From the NCBI RefSeq assembly GCF_001887355.1, contig NZ_MPIN01000004.1, positions 845,733 to 909,732 of the forward strand: a stretch of DNA of 64,000 nt, read 5' to 3'. This document shows positions 39,001-47,514 of the stretch, one piece after another. Positions within the stretch are counted from its first letter, which is position 1. The number at the start of each line of letters is the position of its first letter. Source of the stretch: Cystobacter ferrugineus. GTDB taxonomy: Bacteria; Myxococcota; Myxococcia; Myxococcales; Myxococcaceae. The position numbers and the translations under genes are program-made. Below the pieces are notes generated by a model. The model was not told the origin of the DNA, did not search any database, and was given only the letters and a program-made list of their open reading frames with translations.

Positions 39001-42000
39001 CCGTCCAGGTTGACGCTCGAGACCAAGCGGGATCTCGGCTCCACGCCGGTTCTGATTGGCTCCGTCGATCCCCTGGTCGAGGGTGATGTGGATGTACCGT
39101 GGGACATCAGCAGTGAGAGCGATGGTCGGGTGACGCTCATCTGGACCGCTTTGGATCTGGCGGGCAACAGCACCAGCACCGAAATCCCGGTGGTGGTGGA
39201 CAATACGTTGCCGCGCGCGGAGCTCACCAAGGTCTCGGTTTCGTCCGGCACCCTCCGGTTCGAGGGGACCGCGAGCGATACCAATCTCGAGTACTACCGC
39301 CTGGAACTCGCCAGCGGTCCTTCGTCGGGTGCCGTGCTCTTCACGGAGGTCGCCAGGGGCCAGGTGTCGACGGACGCGGGCACGCTGGTCGTACTGCCGG
39401 TGCTCCCCGCGGATGGCGTGTACACGGCCCGGCTCACCGTTTTCGATAAGGCAGGGAACGAGGAGACGAGCGAGCCGTACCAATTCGCCATTGACACCCA
39501 TCCGCCGAGGGCCCCGGTTCTCAGCGCGAAGGTGACGTCAGGCCGGAACGTCGCGCTCAACTGGACCCCCAATTCCGCTGACTCCGACATCAAGAGTTAC
39601 CGGCTGGAGCGTGCCACCGGGCAGGGAGCTTTTTCACTGCTGTCGACCGTGGATCATCCGGCCATCTCCAAGACGGATGAGGTCGCGACGAACGGCTCCT
39701 ACCGGTACCGGGTGATCGCGTTCGATGAGACCGGCCTTCAAAGCCAGCCATCCAATGAGGTCAGCATCGATCTCAACCCGCCGGTCGCCATTCTCTTCCG
39801 GCCGGCTCAGAACGGGCTGGTCAGCGGGCTCGTCGAGGTGCAGGGAAGCGCCTACGCAGCCGAGGACTTCAAGGAATACCGCCTCCTGCTCGGCGAGGGG
39901 CCCTCTCCCACGCAATTCACTCGCATCCTGTCGTCCTCGCAGATTGTCTCCTCCGGTCCTCTGGGCACGATCGACTTCTCCAATGAGGAGCAGGATTCGG
40001 TTCGGACGATCCGGCTCGAGGTCGAGGACACCCACGGCAATGTGGCGAAGGCAGAGGTCTCCGTGATGGTGGACAACCTCGCCCCGTTGCCTCCGAAGCT
40101 GCTCTCCGTCTTGCCACCGGATTCGGCCAACGTGACCGTGACCTGGGAGAAGAACAACGAATCCGATCTGGCGGGCTATCTGTTGTTCCGCAACGGTGTC
40201 CTGGTCAATTCGGCTGGAGTGTCTCCCTCCGACCTCACGGCGTATTTGTTGTCCCCGGCGTCGACGAGCTTCCTCGACAAGGATTTGCCGGACGGAGAGC
40301 ACACGTATGTGCTGCGGGCCATGGACAAGGCCGGGAACCTGAGCGAGCCCTCGAATGAGCTGAAGCACTCCCTGAGCCTGAAGCCCGCCGTGGCGAAGCT
40401 CACGTACCCGCCTTCGATGACGCGGCTCTCCGGGCCGGTCTCCCTGGAGGCCACGGCGACCGACCTCGATCTGACCGAGGTCCGTTTCTTGGCACGAGCG
40501 CGAAGCGATGAGGAGTTCCGGCCGATTGGTGTCGTCAAGACGTTCCCGTACACCCTGGATTTCGATCCGGCGAAATTCTTGAACGCCGTCGATCCGGAGG
40601 CCATCGACCCGACGGCCTTGGAAGTGAAGGCCGTGGCGTGTGATCCGTCCTGTGTGGATGACGCGTCCGTGGTCTCCGTCTATTATTTCTGGGACAAGCA
40701 GCCCAAGGCTCCGCTGATCTCCCTCTCGGCCGAGGTCTATACCGTCACGGTGAACTGGACGGATCAGAACCCGGACAGCTCGGTGGGTCATCTCGTTTAC
40801 CGGGGGACTTCGTTGATCGGCGCATCCAGCAGGCCGCGACCGGGTGCGAAGTCGATCCAGGCCATTCCTGCTCAGACGCCCGATACCGCGGCTCGGGCCT
40901 ACGACCAGAACGATTCGACGTACTGGACTTCCACCAGCGATAAACCTCGAACCTGGGAGATGGAGTTCCAACAAAGGATGGTCGTTGACCAGATCCATGC
41001 GGTCAATGCGCCCGGTGTCTCTGGTCAAAGAGCCCATCTGTGGGTGCGTGTGCGCGGACTCTGGGTGAGACTGAACCAGGAGGTGCAGGATCCCTCCGTG
41101 CCGGTGACGATCAATCCTCCGCTCGAGGTTGAGGCTGTCAGGTACGCCTTCCTCCAGCTGTCTTCGGCGCACTCGGTGGGTCTCGCGGAGGTCAAGATCA
41201 ACACCCTCCCGTTCGTCACCGGGCCGCAGCAGGACGTCTCGTGGTCGTACGGGACGACGACTCTCTATTCCGTCACGGCCGTCTCACCACTGGGCCTCAC
41301 CGCCAGGACCGAAGACACCATCACCACCTACAATCCGAGTGTCTATGCCCTCTCCTCGATGGTGGTGACGCCCAGGGTGGTGCTGCAGGGGGCGCTTGCT
41401 TCGTCTGGCATCATTCCCGCGAGTTCCACCATCGAGGTGCTCCGGGGTGATGCGCGAGAGGTCGTGGCGACGGGTACTGCCGGCGCCGATGGCAAGTTCG
41501 TGGTAACGACTCCGCTCGACGAGGGGCTGAACACGCTCTCTGTCCGGGCACGTTACCCGACCAACAATGTCAGCAGCGTTTCCTATCCCACCACCGTGAT
41601 CTACGAGCAGCTGCGCCTCGCACTGTCCTCGCGTGAGGTCACCGACTCCAAGGTGTCCTTCACGATCGATGTCTGTAAGGACACCAGTACGCTGGGTGAA
41701 TGCACTGCCGCGAGCTACGCCGACCGGCTCGATCGTCTCGAGGTGCGGCGTGTGCTCGCCACGGGAGGGACTCCCGTCACCACCACGCTGGGGCCGAGGC
41801 AAACACAGATCTTCTCGGAGACGAAGCCGCCGAACGGTCGCTATCTCTACACCGTGGTGGCGGTGGATCGGAGTGGCTCCGAGACCGCTCCCTCCAACAC
41901 ACTGGAGATCAATGTGGAGGCCACGCCTCCCGAGGCGCCTCAGGACCTCGCGGTGAATGCTCCCTCGGGCGGAGGGGAACTCCAATTGACCTGGAGTGGG

Positions 42001-45000
42001 GTGCCGGGCGCGGAGGGCTACGAACTGCAGCGGGCACTCACCAATATCGAGCCCTTCGGCGTCCAGAAGTCGATCTGGGTTCCCGCCTCCGATTGCACTT
42101 CGGGCGCGCCGGCGACTTCTTGCTTCGTGTCGGACACGGACGTGACGAACGGTGTCACCTATTACTATCGGGTGCTCGCCGTGGACGGATTCGGCAATCA
42201 GAGCATGCCGTCCGATGTGAAGTCGGGGATGCCGGCCCAGACGGGAACGCCCGAGGCGCCACGGCTGTTCGCCCCCACGTGGCCTGGCAGGCCGGTAACC
42301 CTCGCGACCTCGCTCACCTCCGTTTCGGGTATGACGGAACTGGGGATGAGCGTGGAGCTCTTCGTCAATGACGCGCCGGTGGGGATGACCACCCCCACAG
42401 GTGGCTATGCGCTCGTCGAGACGATGCTGCCATTCAAGTATGAGCGCGAGCCGGACACCTCCTATTCGCTGTCGGCCGATGGCAACACCGTGGCCTACCT
42501 CTCGGGAGAAGCGGGCGACGGCTCTGGCAAGGCTATCGTCGTGGAGGACCTGGCGACCCATGAGGTCCAGGTGCTCACCCATCCCAAGGGATTCTTTGGG
42601 CTGGGTTCGCCGTACCTGTCTCCCGACAAGACCCGAGTGGCGGTCTACGGAAGGTGCATCGCCATCGAAGGGGCTTATTGCACGAGCCTGGACTTCGCAC
42701 TGCTCACCGCTCAAGTGGGCTCCAAGGCTTGGACGCGGCTCAATGTCACGAGGCCCGATGCCGTGAACCATCTCGTGTGGTCTCCGGACTCCACCCGTGT
42801 CGCGTACTCCACCCAGGGGCTCAGCGGCGAAATGCTGGCCGTGTCGGCGATGGATGGAGTGGAGAAGATCGTCGACACGCGAAGCTCCTACTCCGCGGGG
42901 CCTTTCGTCGCCGTTTGGACCGGAGCGAAAAGGCTGGCTGCTGTCAGCATGTCTTCGTCCTCGGAGACTGCCTCCCTGGTCGAGTGGGATATAGACAGCC
43001 TTGGTACTCCGCGCTCGCTATTGAGTGGGGCCACGTTCATGGGTTCCGAGAGTCTGGTGCTCTCGCCCTCCGGAGCCAGGCTGCTGGTACGCGCGCAACT
43101 GCCGGATGATTCGAGTTCCTTCCTGTATCTGGTCGATACCAGGACAACCTCGTCTCGGAAGCTGGGCCCCACCGGGTTCAACGTGGTCTTCTCCCATGAC
43201 GAGACCCGGATCGCCTATGAGGCCCTGTCCTCCTCTTCCGAGCTGCAGCTCTGGTTGAGGAGGATTGACTCGGAAGATGCCGGGAACGGTGCTGGAACGC
43301 TGATTGGCAATCTGCGTGCCTTTGACTATTCCTATCGGGATGCCCGTCTGTTGTGGACCCAGGGTGGACTCTTCCAATTCAGTGCTTCGGGCTCGGCTGA
43401 GACCCTTGCGCCGCGACGTCTTGATTGGGGTGTGCCATTCACCTTCCCGGACGTTGCCCTGGCTTCCGGAACCAACCAGATCATGGCGCGCGCGAAGAAC
43501 ACCCTCGGCGTCGTGAGTCCCTACTCGCAGCCCATCGAGGTGATCTTCGACCAGGCGCAAGTGCCCGATCTCACCGTCAGCGCCGCGGTGCAGCCGGCGA
43601 TTCCGCGCAAGAATCAGAGCGCCAACGCGGCCATCACCGTCAAGAACAAGGGCGGTGGGTCCGTGAATGGGGTGAATGTCGCCGTCTCGGTTCTGGGCAG
43701 TGATGGTTCGATCCGCCCCGCAGGCGTGTTCACCCTGTCCGGAACGATCGGTCCTGGCGCCACCTCTTCGGTGCTCGTGCCGCTCGACATCTCCGGGCTG
43801 GTGGGTGGTCAGGAACTGGTGGCGGTGGTTGATCCCGAGTGGGTGGTCCAGGACGCCGAGCGCGGCAACAACCAGGTGACGGTCCCGTTCGACATCGCCG
43901 AGAGCGAGGGGGTCGCCATGGGCATTCAGTTGTCCTCCCGGTCGCTCGCGGCCAATGAGAGCAGCACCGCGACCGTGATGTTGGCCAACGCGGGTCCGGC
44001 CCGTCACCTGTCGGTGGTGGTGGAACTGCGGGACTCCAACGACGCGTGGGTCAGGACGTTGGGAGTGAGCGAGCTGTTCAGCCCCCTAGGCGCGGACTCG
44101 CAGGCCTTCTTCAAGCGCACGATCACGGTCCAGGGGCTGCTCGCCGGCACCTACAAGGTCGTGGCCCGGGCGAAGGAGGCGGGCGTGGAGATCTCCACGG
44201 CCCAGGCGCATCTGGATGTCCTGCCGGACAACAAGGCCGCGCTCGTGCTGTCGGCCTCGAGAATCAAGTACGTCCCGGGCGAGCCGATCGATCTCATGAC
44301 CCGGGTGGAGAACCGTTCGAGCAACACGGTGCTTTCCGGCGCCACCCTCTCGCTCGTGGTCGAGGCCATGAACGGTGACGTCCTCGAGATGCAGAACCTC
44401 GACCTGCCGAACCTCGCTCCGGGGGCCTTCGTCTCGCAGGCCTTCGTGTTGTCGGCGGCCTTGCCGCCGGGCACCTACCGTGCGGTCGCGCGACTGCGGC
44501 TCGAGGATGACACCGTGCTCACCTCCGCCGAGACCTCGCTCGTGGTGGAGGGCCGGCCGAACCTGCAGGGTGTGGTCAGCGTGGTGAATGCGACCGGCTC
44601 GCCGCTGCCCGTCATTCCGCCCGGCGAGAACGTCTCGCTGAAGCTCGAGGTGCTGAATGCCGGCACGGCCCCGGCCGCGGCGGCGGTGGCCCGTGTCCGG
44701 GTGCTGGAGTCGGACAGCCTGGCGGTCGTGTGGAGCCAGGATGTCGCGGCGGGGACCCTCGGGATGGGTGTGCCCTGGACTCATGCGCTGACGGTCCCCA
44801 TCGCGCTCCTGCCACCGCGAAGCTACGTGGTGTCGTTCGCGGCGGTATGGGACGGAGAGCAGGAGAAGAGCCTCTCCACGGCCACCTTCGGCGTGCTCGA
44901 TACCGAGGTTCCGCTCATCACCACCGCGAACCTCGCCGATGGCATGATCGTGAAGGGCCAGGTGGTGGCCAGCCTGGGTGTGATGGACGCGCATTCCAGC

Positions 45001-47514
45001 GTCGAGAGCGTGGTGGCCTCGGTGGTCTCGGCTGCTGGTGTCAAGGAGGTCCGTCTCGCACGGGTTGCTGGGACGGATCCGCGCAATGGCGTCTGGAGCG
45101 CGAGCATCCCGCTCGATGCCGAGGGCTCCAACGTGATCACGTTCTCCGCCCGCGATACGGCGGGAAATGATGGGCGCCTCAAGCCGCGTTCAGGCAATCC
45201 CATCTCGTTCAAGGTGGAGGGCGATGCCCAGAAGCCCGTGATCGTCATCGCGGGTGTGGAGGATGGCGGGTTCTACAAGGGGAGCGTCTCGCCGGTGGTG
45301 ACGGTGAGCGATTCTCATCTGGCGGGCTCGACCGTCACGCTCAATGGCGTGCCGTTCGTCTCGGGCAGACGTGTGGAGGAGGAAGGCAGTTATCAGCTCC
45401 TGGTTCGTGCCCAGGATGCGGCTGGGAACGAGAGCAGCGCGAGTGCCACGTTCGTGGTGGATCTCACCACGCCGGTCATCACCGTGAGCGGTGTGTCCGA
45501 TGGTGAGCTGCTCTCCAGGTCGGTCACGCCCGTGGTGTCGGTGACGGATTCCTACCTCGCGACGAGGAGCATCCTGATCGACGGCCGGCCCTGGTTCCCC
45601 AGGACGACGATCTCGACTGACGGTCCCCACGTCATCGAGGTGAATGCGAGTGACAAGGCTGGCAACACGAAGTTGGTGAAGGTCTCCTTCACCATCGACA
45701 AGACGCCTCCGGACATCGTCATCAGCGGGGTCGAAAGAGGTGGCATCTATGGGAGTGCGGTGACGCCCGTGGTGTCGGTGACGGATCCCCACCTCGCGAC
45801 GAGCAGCATCCGGCTTGATGGCTCGCCCTGGGTGCCCGGGACGGCGATCTCGACCGAGGGACTCCACCTTATCGAGGTCAATGCAAGCGATGGGCTTGGT
45901 AACTCCAGGTCGGAGACTGTCTCCTTCACCATCGACAAAACGCCTCCATCCGTCGTCATTTCTGGAGTCAAACAGGGTGGCATCTATGTAAGTGCGGTGA
46001 CGCCCGTGGTGTCGGTGACGGATCCCCACCTCGCGACGAGCAGCATCCGGCTTGATGGCTCGCCCTGGGTGTCCGGCACGAGCGTCATGACAGACGGTCC
46101 TCATGTCCTCCAGGTGGATGCAACTGACCTTGCCGGTCAAACCACATCAGTGACCGTCTCCTTTACGATCAAGGTCGAGAGCGGTCCTCTGCATATCGAG
46201 GTCAGCGGTGGTTATGAGCCCTATACGCGCCGGGTACTTGCCTTGCTGGGCAATGGACGTTGTACTCCCGAGGCAAGCAAGGTGGCGCGGATCAGTAATT
46301 ATTTCGAGGTCGCGCTGCAGCAGATAGGTGGCTTCCTCCGGGTGACGACCGACCAGAACGAATTCATCGCGCAGATGCGTTCGGGATTGTTCAATACCTT
46401 CATCTTGATGCCAGATCGCAGCCTGGATGAAGGCTGTCTGTGGCCTGCAGTGAGCGTTCCTCAATCGCCTCTTCTGTGTAGGGGCTTGGCGGATCGAGCA
46501 CGCGCTGATCGCGGAGCTTTCATCGTCATCCATCCCGATTCGAGTCATTTCGATATGGCGGCTTGCTCCGAGGTGGTGGGGGGGCCATATCTTCCCTCCG
46601 ATGCGCCCTCATCCCATGTGCTGCCTGGATATTATTTCCAGCTCTATGGGGGAGAAGAGATCACGGTGGGTACTGATGCTTTCCGGCTCAACTCCGCCGT
46701 CAATTCGAACTGGCGGCCCGCGGCTTGGTACGAAATCGATATGGAGGCGCCTGAAAACGATGTGGCTGTCCTAAGCGCGTCCTATCAGAACAGCGGGTTT
46801 TTGAGCAGCACCTTCATTTTGGGTTTTGACCCGAGTAAGGCCTCGACACCCGAGATGTCGAGTAAGTTCTTCCAGAAGCTCCTGGAGCAAGCGTGGTCGG
46901 CCCCTGGCGAGTCGCACATCGGACTTGAAGTGATTCCGATGTCTATCCAATTGAAGAATCTCGATTCCACGTACGTAGATGTCGAGGTCGAGCATCTGCT
47001 TGGTCCAAATCTGCTCGCGCTCGCTGCCACCCCCGCGGCCAACATCTCCGTGGATGGTCATATCATCCAGTGGAGTAGAGTTTCGCTCCCACCCATGTCG
47101 TCAGTTGTTCTCCGCTATTACCAGAGGATTCCTGATGTCTATGGGGAACAAGAGGCCTATACCCGGGTGTATGGATTGCTGGCCAGCGGTCGGCGGCAAC
47201 TCTATAGCGCGCCCGGGGGGGGGTTCTTTGTCGACGGTACGGGCGCGGACCTGCTCATGAACGCCCGGAACACTGTCGCGAATTTTCTACCCGCCACTGG
47301 AGACTTGGGAAGTCTTCGTCACGATATCGAGTCTGTACTCGACAGTATCGAGACTCGGCCAGTCTATACGAAGGCCGATGTCGAGGCCCTGATCCTCGAC
47401 CTTTACGGGGTTGTGCATCAAACCAGAAGCATGAGCTTTCAATACCGGAAATCTGTTGAATTCGATTTGCTTCGGCTCATCTTCTACTGGGAGTCACGGT
47501 GGTCCGCGCTCTAG
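30055..47514 (+). CDS. Giant exported multidomain protein (metallopeptidase-like head, alpha/alpha toroid, CARDB/FlgD/Ig/FN3 repeats)
   Basis: A single uninterrupted frame of 5,819 codons starts at GTG 30055 after AGAGGGGG (a TTG follows directly). A signal peptide ends near LAFA-EV (residue 43). The head domain carries HEVAH (H160, E161, H164), a zinc-peptidase-like motif, with a conserved RYSPLDLYLMGFM later. Residues 346-617 contain toroid repeats with QNADGGW and QRADGSW as in terpene-cyclase/prenyltransferase folds. Then come five CARDB-like domains (618-1180), a FlgD-like SPNGDGVKD domain (near 1190), a beta-propeller region (1300-1680), a second FlgD-like domain (SPNGDGKLD, near 1775), Ig-like and FN3 domains, a discoidin-like segment (3610-3715), a second propeller (4135-4450), four more CARDB-like domains, and four tandem Ig-like repeats (5058-5376). 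The last 440 residues are unassigned. The stop overlaps the RHS gene by 16 bases. It is probably a cell-surface or secreted scaffold; no autotransporter or sortase signal was seen. Confidence 0.9.
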   Translation: MLSRQLGSGGSSPAGRGGVWSVSGPLGVALVLLWASTSSLAFAEVPADVTVLEVNPASYTQGLASRQSVSRAFHESNSESYDFLVVFPTFATTFEAGATGSDALGLHTQVSNDVEGSGHLEFDNGAFFGSRRLKGYIDVGTLRPASTVHLDADSLQTIAHEVAHQWSGQAGGNLGLLGRDDAHWSFFLSSNASVLYGSDWRKQEDGKYLAFESRRRYSPLDLYLMGFMAPEEVPPFELLQPVPESGHSTTDLPPNAETRIEVSGVRQVTVADIIRVQGPRIPSAATSQRDFRAAFILLVPQGQEATPEQLAHVERVRTAWANEFFFLTRGRAFMQTERVDRVPRNTTPPGIDAGLAYLRSRLSEGHWSDHPETAVRETEAALAALALFQSRAGVKDDVDAAVAWLTQFVPGDGDARARRLRGLAFAREPDTTGLEALANDADPLGLRSPGGRGYAPGYGATVLDTALVGLALTETSGGGGVPQSTLDGLVSYLLQHQNADGGWPVLARGPSRVETTALVLQFLARNSERDDVAMAAGAAFAFLDARKGLDGLYRDDLDLPSTTAEVILALEAWDKLASADGVRLIAAFQALQRADGSWEGSVYQTARVLRVLQLLTVPNLAVTGVTLSASSVVEGEGAAVDVLVYNTGFVVSAKTWVQAFDSNGASFGSPEELPALDPGASTTVRLLLDTVGHANSQQLFVVVDPSGTLDETREDDNRVAEDFIVHPATIGVDVFVSSGSETVSPARVTQVPATHEVSVQVGNAGRTTASNAVVSLYSGGMLLASQTVPSLAHQQQEQVKLSFLVEGGPYPIDLLVRIEHPGEAEANKDNNAVSLSLGADPLTVGLEVASLTVSPATVEQEQTVSLAFDVSNTGTARVDGAKVAVSVVAADGVVVATLPLAAVPALASGETKSGSASWTATYAGSYRVEARAFYEGKTWGGGKSAPLTVHALSTPDLVLGTGALSTNPQPPLVGKEARIFARVRNAGADVGPFKVGFFLGDPDAGGTLLGHADVSELKEGAWADVSIPYTFTSANEHVLVARADFDGTVGELNEKNNSSTLAVSPRPIADLVLSEGDILPDNAFPRKGESVSVKVSVFNQGGQSSQEAQVKLYLGSPEAAGTLIDSASLPPVEAGDRGQVSLTWSTSGLSGPQTLVAIVNGDHAFDEQSFGNNRVERRVLVQDGAVALTEPFFSPNGDGVKDSTEIFYRLAEAGPSEVRIATQEGVLRRTLTGPVAASSTSVSVIWDGRDEKGQVVKDGAYRLSVFAGEGEALASVGTAQVVVDTNGVRIEETDPSLTRHAFFKNILGKPKAMPDESGLAFMSNGGTSAPPCGFYSQPLLGGDAELIFSAGPRRSDGACIDTNRQGALDTLLDFAISPDGSTVAFIHVNDYQRRVSRISRGQTTPVLLPVVVGDEGPRSPILFQEGSQRLWFGIYKFTLPGDIIRNVDLWNPSDRVDVIDTRAGYVDFKLSSDASRIAMESGTSSGYGSRCLSAIDVMGKYVYSDTFRCQTINHGLSFGWGAGGKYLLTVRENGLEGEGPTTYGTQLVSYDVSSYNPGVHETLLELPFRTSQYSSLNHSISFAPSVHGDALVYNFNDGGDTDNAASLPLPSNAIGIIAPIVSGTPRPFARIPGVIRVNSLNWSPRGTFLHGAVKTSEGDVYWAMHSLANLSAQIRASRPPGSSSISFRGVASDLNFDSYTVSVRPLGSTSAPVVLTRRTTPVIDGVLATWSPPGPGTYEVFLSVTDKAGNSRRSTTRTIWSNAALVSNLSVDPGLFSPNGDGKLDALTVRYELSKPITTDFVVLDAKGDTVHTITRDPSEDEGREFVWTGYNAAGRVPDGDYLLRADRAVTAFTVDTTPPVVDLAWGNQLPDGKNYARFLDAYPAYAYDSTGQSVAIPSVGAWVSWRSQDLHPGEARLEAWVGSEATVIQEMGGKNGGMEHRPVEELRGARLRVSSVDAAGNAPSSNPELMIPEKLFLVGIGDASVVDSAGTLRYGGRQIPRIDLLRWVSNDLEVRPDGQPQPNPTMSPSGFSFKPQRYAFALANTVGKRIVSYSVRYPSPVGGGVVVEDTHVAKNLKMLAEDAIVWDARTLPEREFILTIEAHTEDGTFSTKVPFYRPASVGACVQQVAGTPMVSVTTSLSYTGSSDRLAPGATLRFFPEGSATAELTAEIETDDALIGDGLIHYSTLIPRGSLTQCRYRIELQGMRVDRRDVDGNSFLNACGLLPEVYLNGSEPNISVVETFDRKVESVEVYQRDGAGHWSFATLLPSFEGRAVGLLPELVCGADKLRLVARLADGSVFDSAQPTDFRSCAKESESSCGLNLQVFVDRREGLSACGARDAIYDIKIETDVQAGAGEWRIEASLVDSSARRYPVGLMSREIAGKAVATGVVETHAATSLPEGVLNLHAVFTDAKGRKLENKLATLIVDRTLPRLSIATPAEGALLCAVESPLSDGTRERAFNVMGTLSDEYLEFAELKLRSVQGAVSLNEVLFKGEKGKPARISRVGSLWKLSVDELSPGDYVLTGHARDFSGGESCLAPRTFHVSDGVALQSVYATPRVFGGPGANVSETVVRYELDGTAKVSVSALDPEGKTVVLQWSTEQSPGSHEFDWSGSLADGSSISLNGRYLIQVEAVDACGRTAVGTTEAVFDTIPPMATITVPASGSSVGAVVEVRGTATDANFKNYTLEFEGSTLEPLLSPMPIMAGVLGSISTDTLSAGDHTLVLEVQDEAGWTTKVTRSVSVSAGEVVAGFSLSPGLLSPNLPLGNKQVLARIALRQRAEVMLQAEPARGPTQTLFTGTLNPGAPDVRLAPSVFGGPGFEEDREYTVKLIATAGAITETAQAQLVLDHTPPSVGFSISPQKQGFVQGHGQVIGSISDPHLTSWSVLFGAEGKEVEIGRGSESREQEEILAEFDGLPDGPHRFVLTATDGAGNKRDHTVFVTSDMTSPRVAFRYPLSGEYLSEQKILGHMLVGARVSETHPSRLTLETKRDLGSTPVLIGSVDPLVEGDVDVPWDISSESDGRVTLIWTALDLAGNSTSTEIPVVVDNTLPRAELTKVSVSSGTLRFEGTASDTNLEYYRLELASGPSSGAVLFTEVARGQVSTDAGTLVVLPVLPADGVYTARLTVFDKAGNEETSEPYQFAIDTHPPRAPVLSAKVTSGRNVALNWTPNSADSDIKSYRLERATGQGAFSLLSTVDHPAISKTDEVATNGSYRYRVIAFDETGLQSQPSNEVSIDLNPPVAILFRPAQNGLVSGLVEVQGSAYAAEDFKEYRLLLGEGPSPTQFTRILSSSQIVSSGPLGTIDFSNEEQDSVRTIRLEVEDTHGNVAKAEVSVMVDNLAPLPPKLLSVLPPDSANVTVTWEKNNESDLAGYLLFRNGVLVNSAGVSPSDLTAYLLSPASTSFLDKDLPDGEHTYVLRAMDKAGNLSEPSNELKHSLSLKPAVAKLTYPPSMTRLSGPVSLEATATDLDLTEVRFLARARSDEEFRPIGVVKTFPYTLDFDPAKFLNAVDPEAIDPTALEVKAVACDPSCVDDASVVSVYYFWDKQPKAPLISLSAEVYTVTVNWTDQNPDSSVGHLVYRGTSLIGASSRPRPGAKSIQAIPAQTPDTAARAYDQNDSTYWTSTSDKPRTWEMEFQQRMVVDQIHAVNAPGVSGQRAHLWVRVRGLWVRLNQEVQDPSVPVTINPPLEVEAVRYAFLQLSSAHSVGLAEVKINTLPFVTGPQQDVSWSYGTTTLYSVTAVSPLGLTARTEDTITTYNPSVYALSSMVVTPRVVLQGALASSGIIPASSTIEVLRGDAREVVATGTAGADGKFVVTTPLDEGLNTLSVRARYPTNNVSSVSYPTTVIYEQLRLALSSREVTDSKVSFTIDVCKDTSTLGECTAASYADRLDRLEVRRVLATGGTPVTTTLGPRQTQIFSETKPPNGRYLYTVVAVDRSGSETAPSNTLEINVEATPPEAPQDLAVNAPSGGGELQLTWSGVPGAEGYELQRALTNIEPFGVQKSIWVPASDCTSGAPATSCFVSDTDVTNGVTYYYRVLAVDGFGNQSMPSDVKSGMPAQTGTPEAPRLFAPTWPGRPVTLATSLTSVSGMTELGMSVELFVNDAPVGMTTPTGGYALVETMLPFKYEREPDTSYSLSADGNTVAYLSGEAGDGSGKAIVVEDLATHEVQVLTHPKGFFGLGSPYLSPDKTRVAVYGRCIAIEGAYCTSLDFALLTAQVGSKAWTRLNVTRPDAVNHLVWSPDSTRVAYSTQGLSGEMLAVSAMDGVEKIVDTRSSYSAGPFVAVWTGAKRLAAVSMSSSSETASLVEWDIDSLGTPRSLLSGATFMGSESLVLSPSGARLLVRAQLPDDSSSFLYLVDTRTTSSRKLGPTGFNVVFSHDETRIAYEALSSSSELQLWLRRIDSEDAGNGAGTLIGNLRAFDYSYRDARLLWTQGGLFQFSASGSAETLAPRRLDWGVPFTFPDVALASGTNQIMARAKNTLGVVSPYSQPIEVIFDQAQVPDLTVSAAVQPAIPRKNQSANAAITVKNKGGGSVNGVNVAVSVLGSDGSIRPAGVFTLSGTIGPGATSSVLVPLDISGLVGGQELVAVVDPEWVVQDAERGNNQVTVPFDIAESEGVAMGIQLSSRSLAANESSTATVMLANAGPARHLSVVVELRDSNDAWVRTLGVSELFSPLGADSQAFFKRTITVQGLLAGTYKVVARAKEAGVEISTAQAHLDVLPDNKAALVLSASRIKYVPGEPIDLMTRVENRSSNTVLSGATLSLVVEAMNGDVLEMQNLDLPNLAPGAFVSQAFVLSAALPPGTYRAVARLRLEDDTVLTSAETSLVVEGRPNLQGVVSVVNATGSPLPVIPPGENVSLKLEVLNAGTAPAAAAVARVRVLESDSLAVVWSQDVAAGTLGMGVPWTHALTVPIALLPPRSYVVSFAAVWDGEQEKSLSTATFGVLDTEVPLITTANLADGMIVKGQVVASLGVMDAHSSVESVVASVVSAAGVKEVRLARVAGTDPRNGVWSASIPLDAEGSNVITFSARDTAGNDGRLKPRSGNPISFKVEGDAQKPVIVIAGVEDGGFYKGSVSPVVTVSDSHLAGSTVTLNGVPFVSGRRVEEEGSYQLLVRAQDAAGNESSASATFVVDLTTPVITVSGVSDGELLSRSVTPVVSVTDSYLATRSILIDGRPWFPRTTISTDGPHVIEVNASDKAGNTKLVKVSFTIDKTPPDIVISGVERGGIYGSAVTPVVSVTDPHLATSSIRLDGSPWVPGTAISTEGLHLIEVNASDGLGNSRSETVSFTIDKTPPSVVISGVKQGGIYVSAVTPVVSVTDPHLATSSIRLDGSPWVSGTSVMTDGPHVLQVDATDLAGQTTSVTVSFTIKVESGPLHIEVSGGYEPYTRRVLALLGNGRCTPEASKVARISNYFEVALQQIGGFLRVTTDQNEFIAQMRSGLFNTFILMPDRSLDEGCLWPAVSVPQSPLLCRGLADRARADRGAFIVIHPDSSHFDMAACSEVVGGPYLPSDAPSSHVLPGYYFQLYGGEEITVGTDAFRLNSAVNSNWRPAAWYEIDMEAPENDVAVLSASYQNSGFLSSTFILGFDPSKASTPEMSSKFFQKLLEQAWSAPGESHIGLEVIPMSIQLKNLDSTYVDVEVEHLLGPNLLALAATPAANISVDGHIIQWSRVSLPPMSSVVLRYYQRIPDVYGEQEAYTRVYGLLASGRRQLYSAPGGGFFVDGTGADLLMNARNTVANFLPATGDLGSLRHDIESVLDSIETRPVYTKADVEALILDLYGVVHQTRSMSFQYRKSVEFDLLRLIFYWESRWSAL
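45754..45834 (+). repeat. 81-base perfect direct repeat, copy 1
   Basis: Identical, base for base, to 45991-46071. The copies are 237 bases (79 codons) apart and lie at the same place in adjacent Ig-like repeats of the giant protein, encoding for example VTDPHLATSSIRLDGSPWV. A third, diverged copy starts near 45520. Confidence 0.9.
45991..46071 (+). repeat. 81-base perfect direct repeat, copy 2
   Basis: Second copy of 45754-45834. Identity at synonymous sites shows recent duplication or gene conversion between Ig-like repeats, and offers a substrate for in-frame expansion or loss of one 79-residue unit. Confidence 0.9.
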
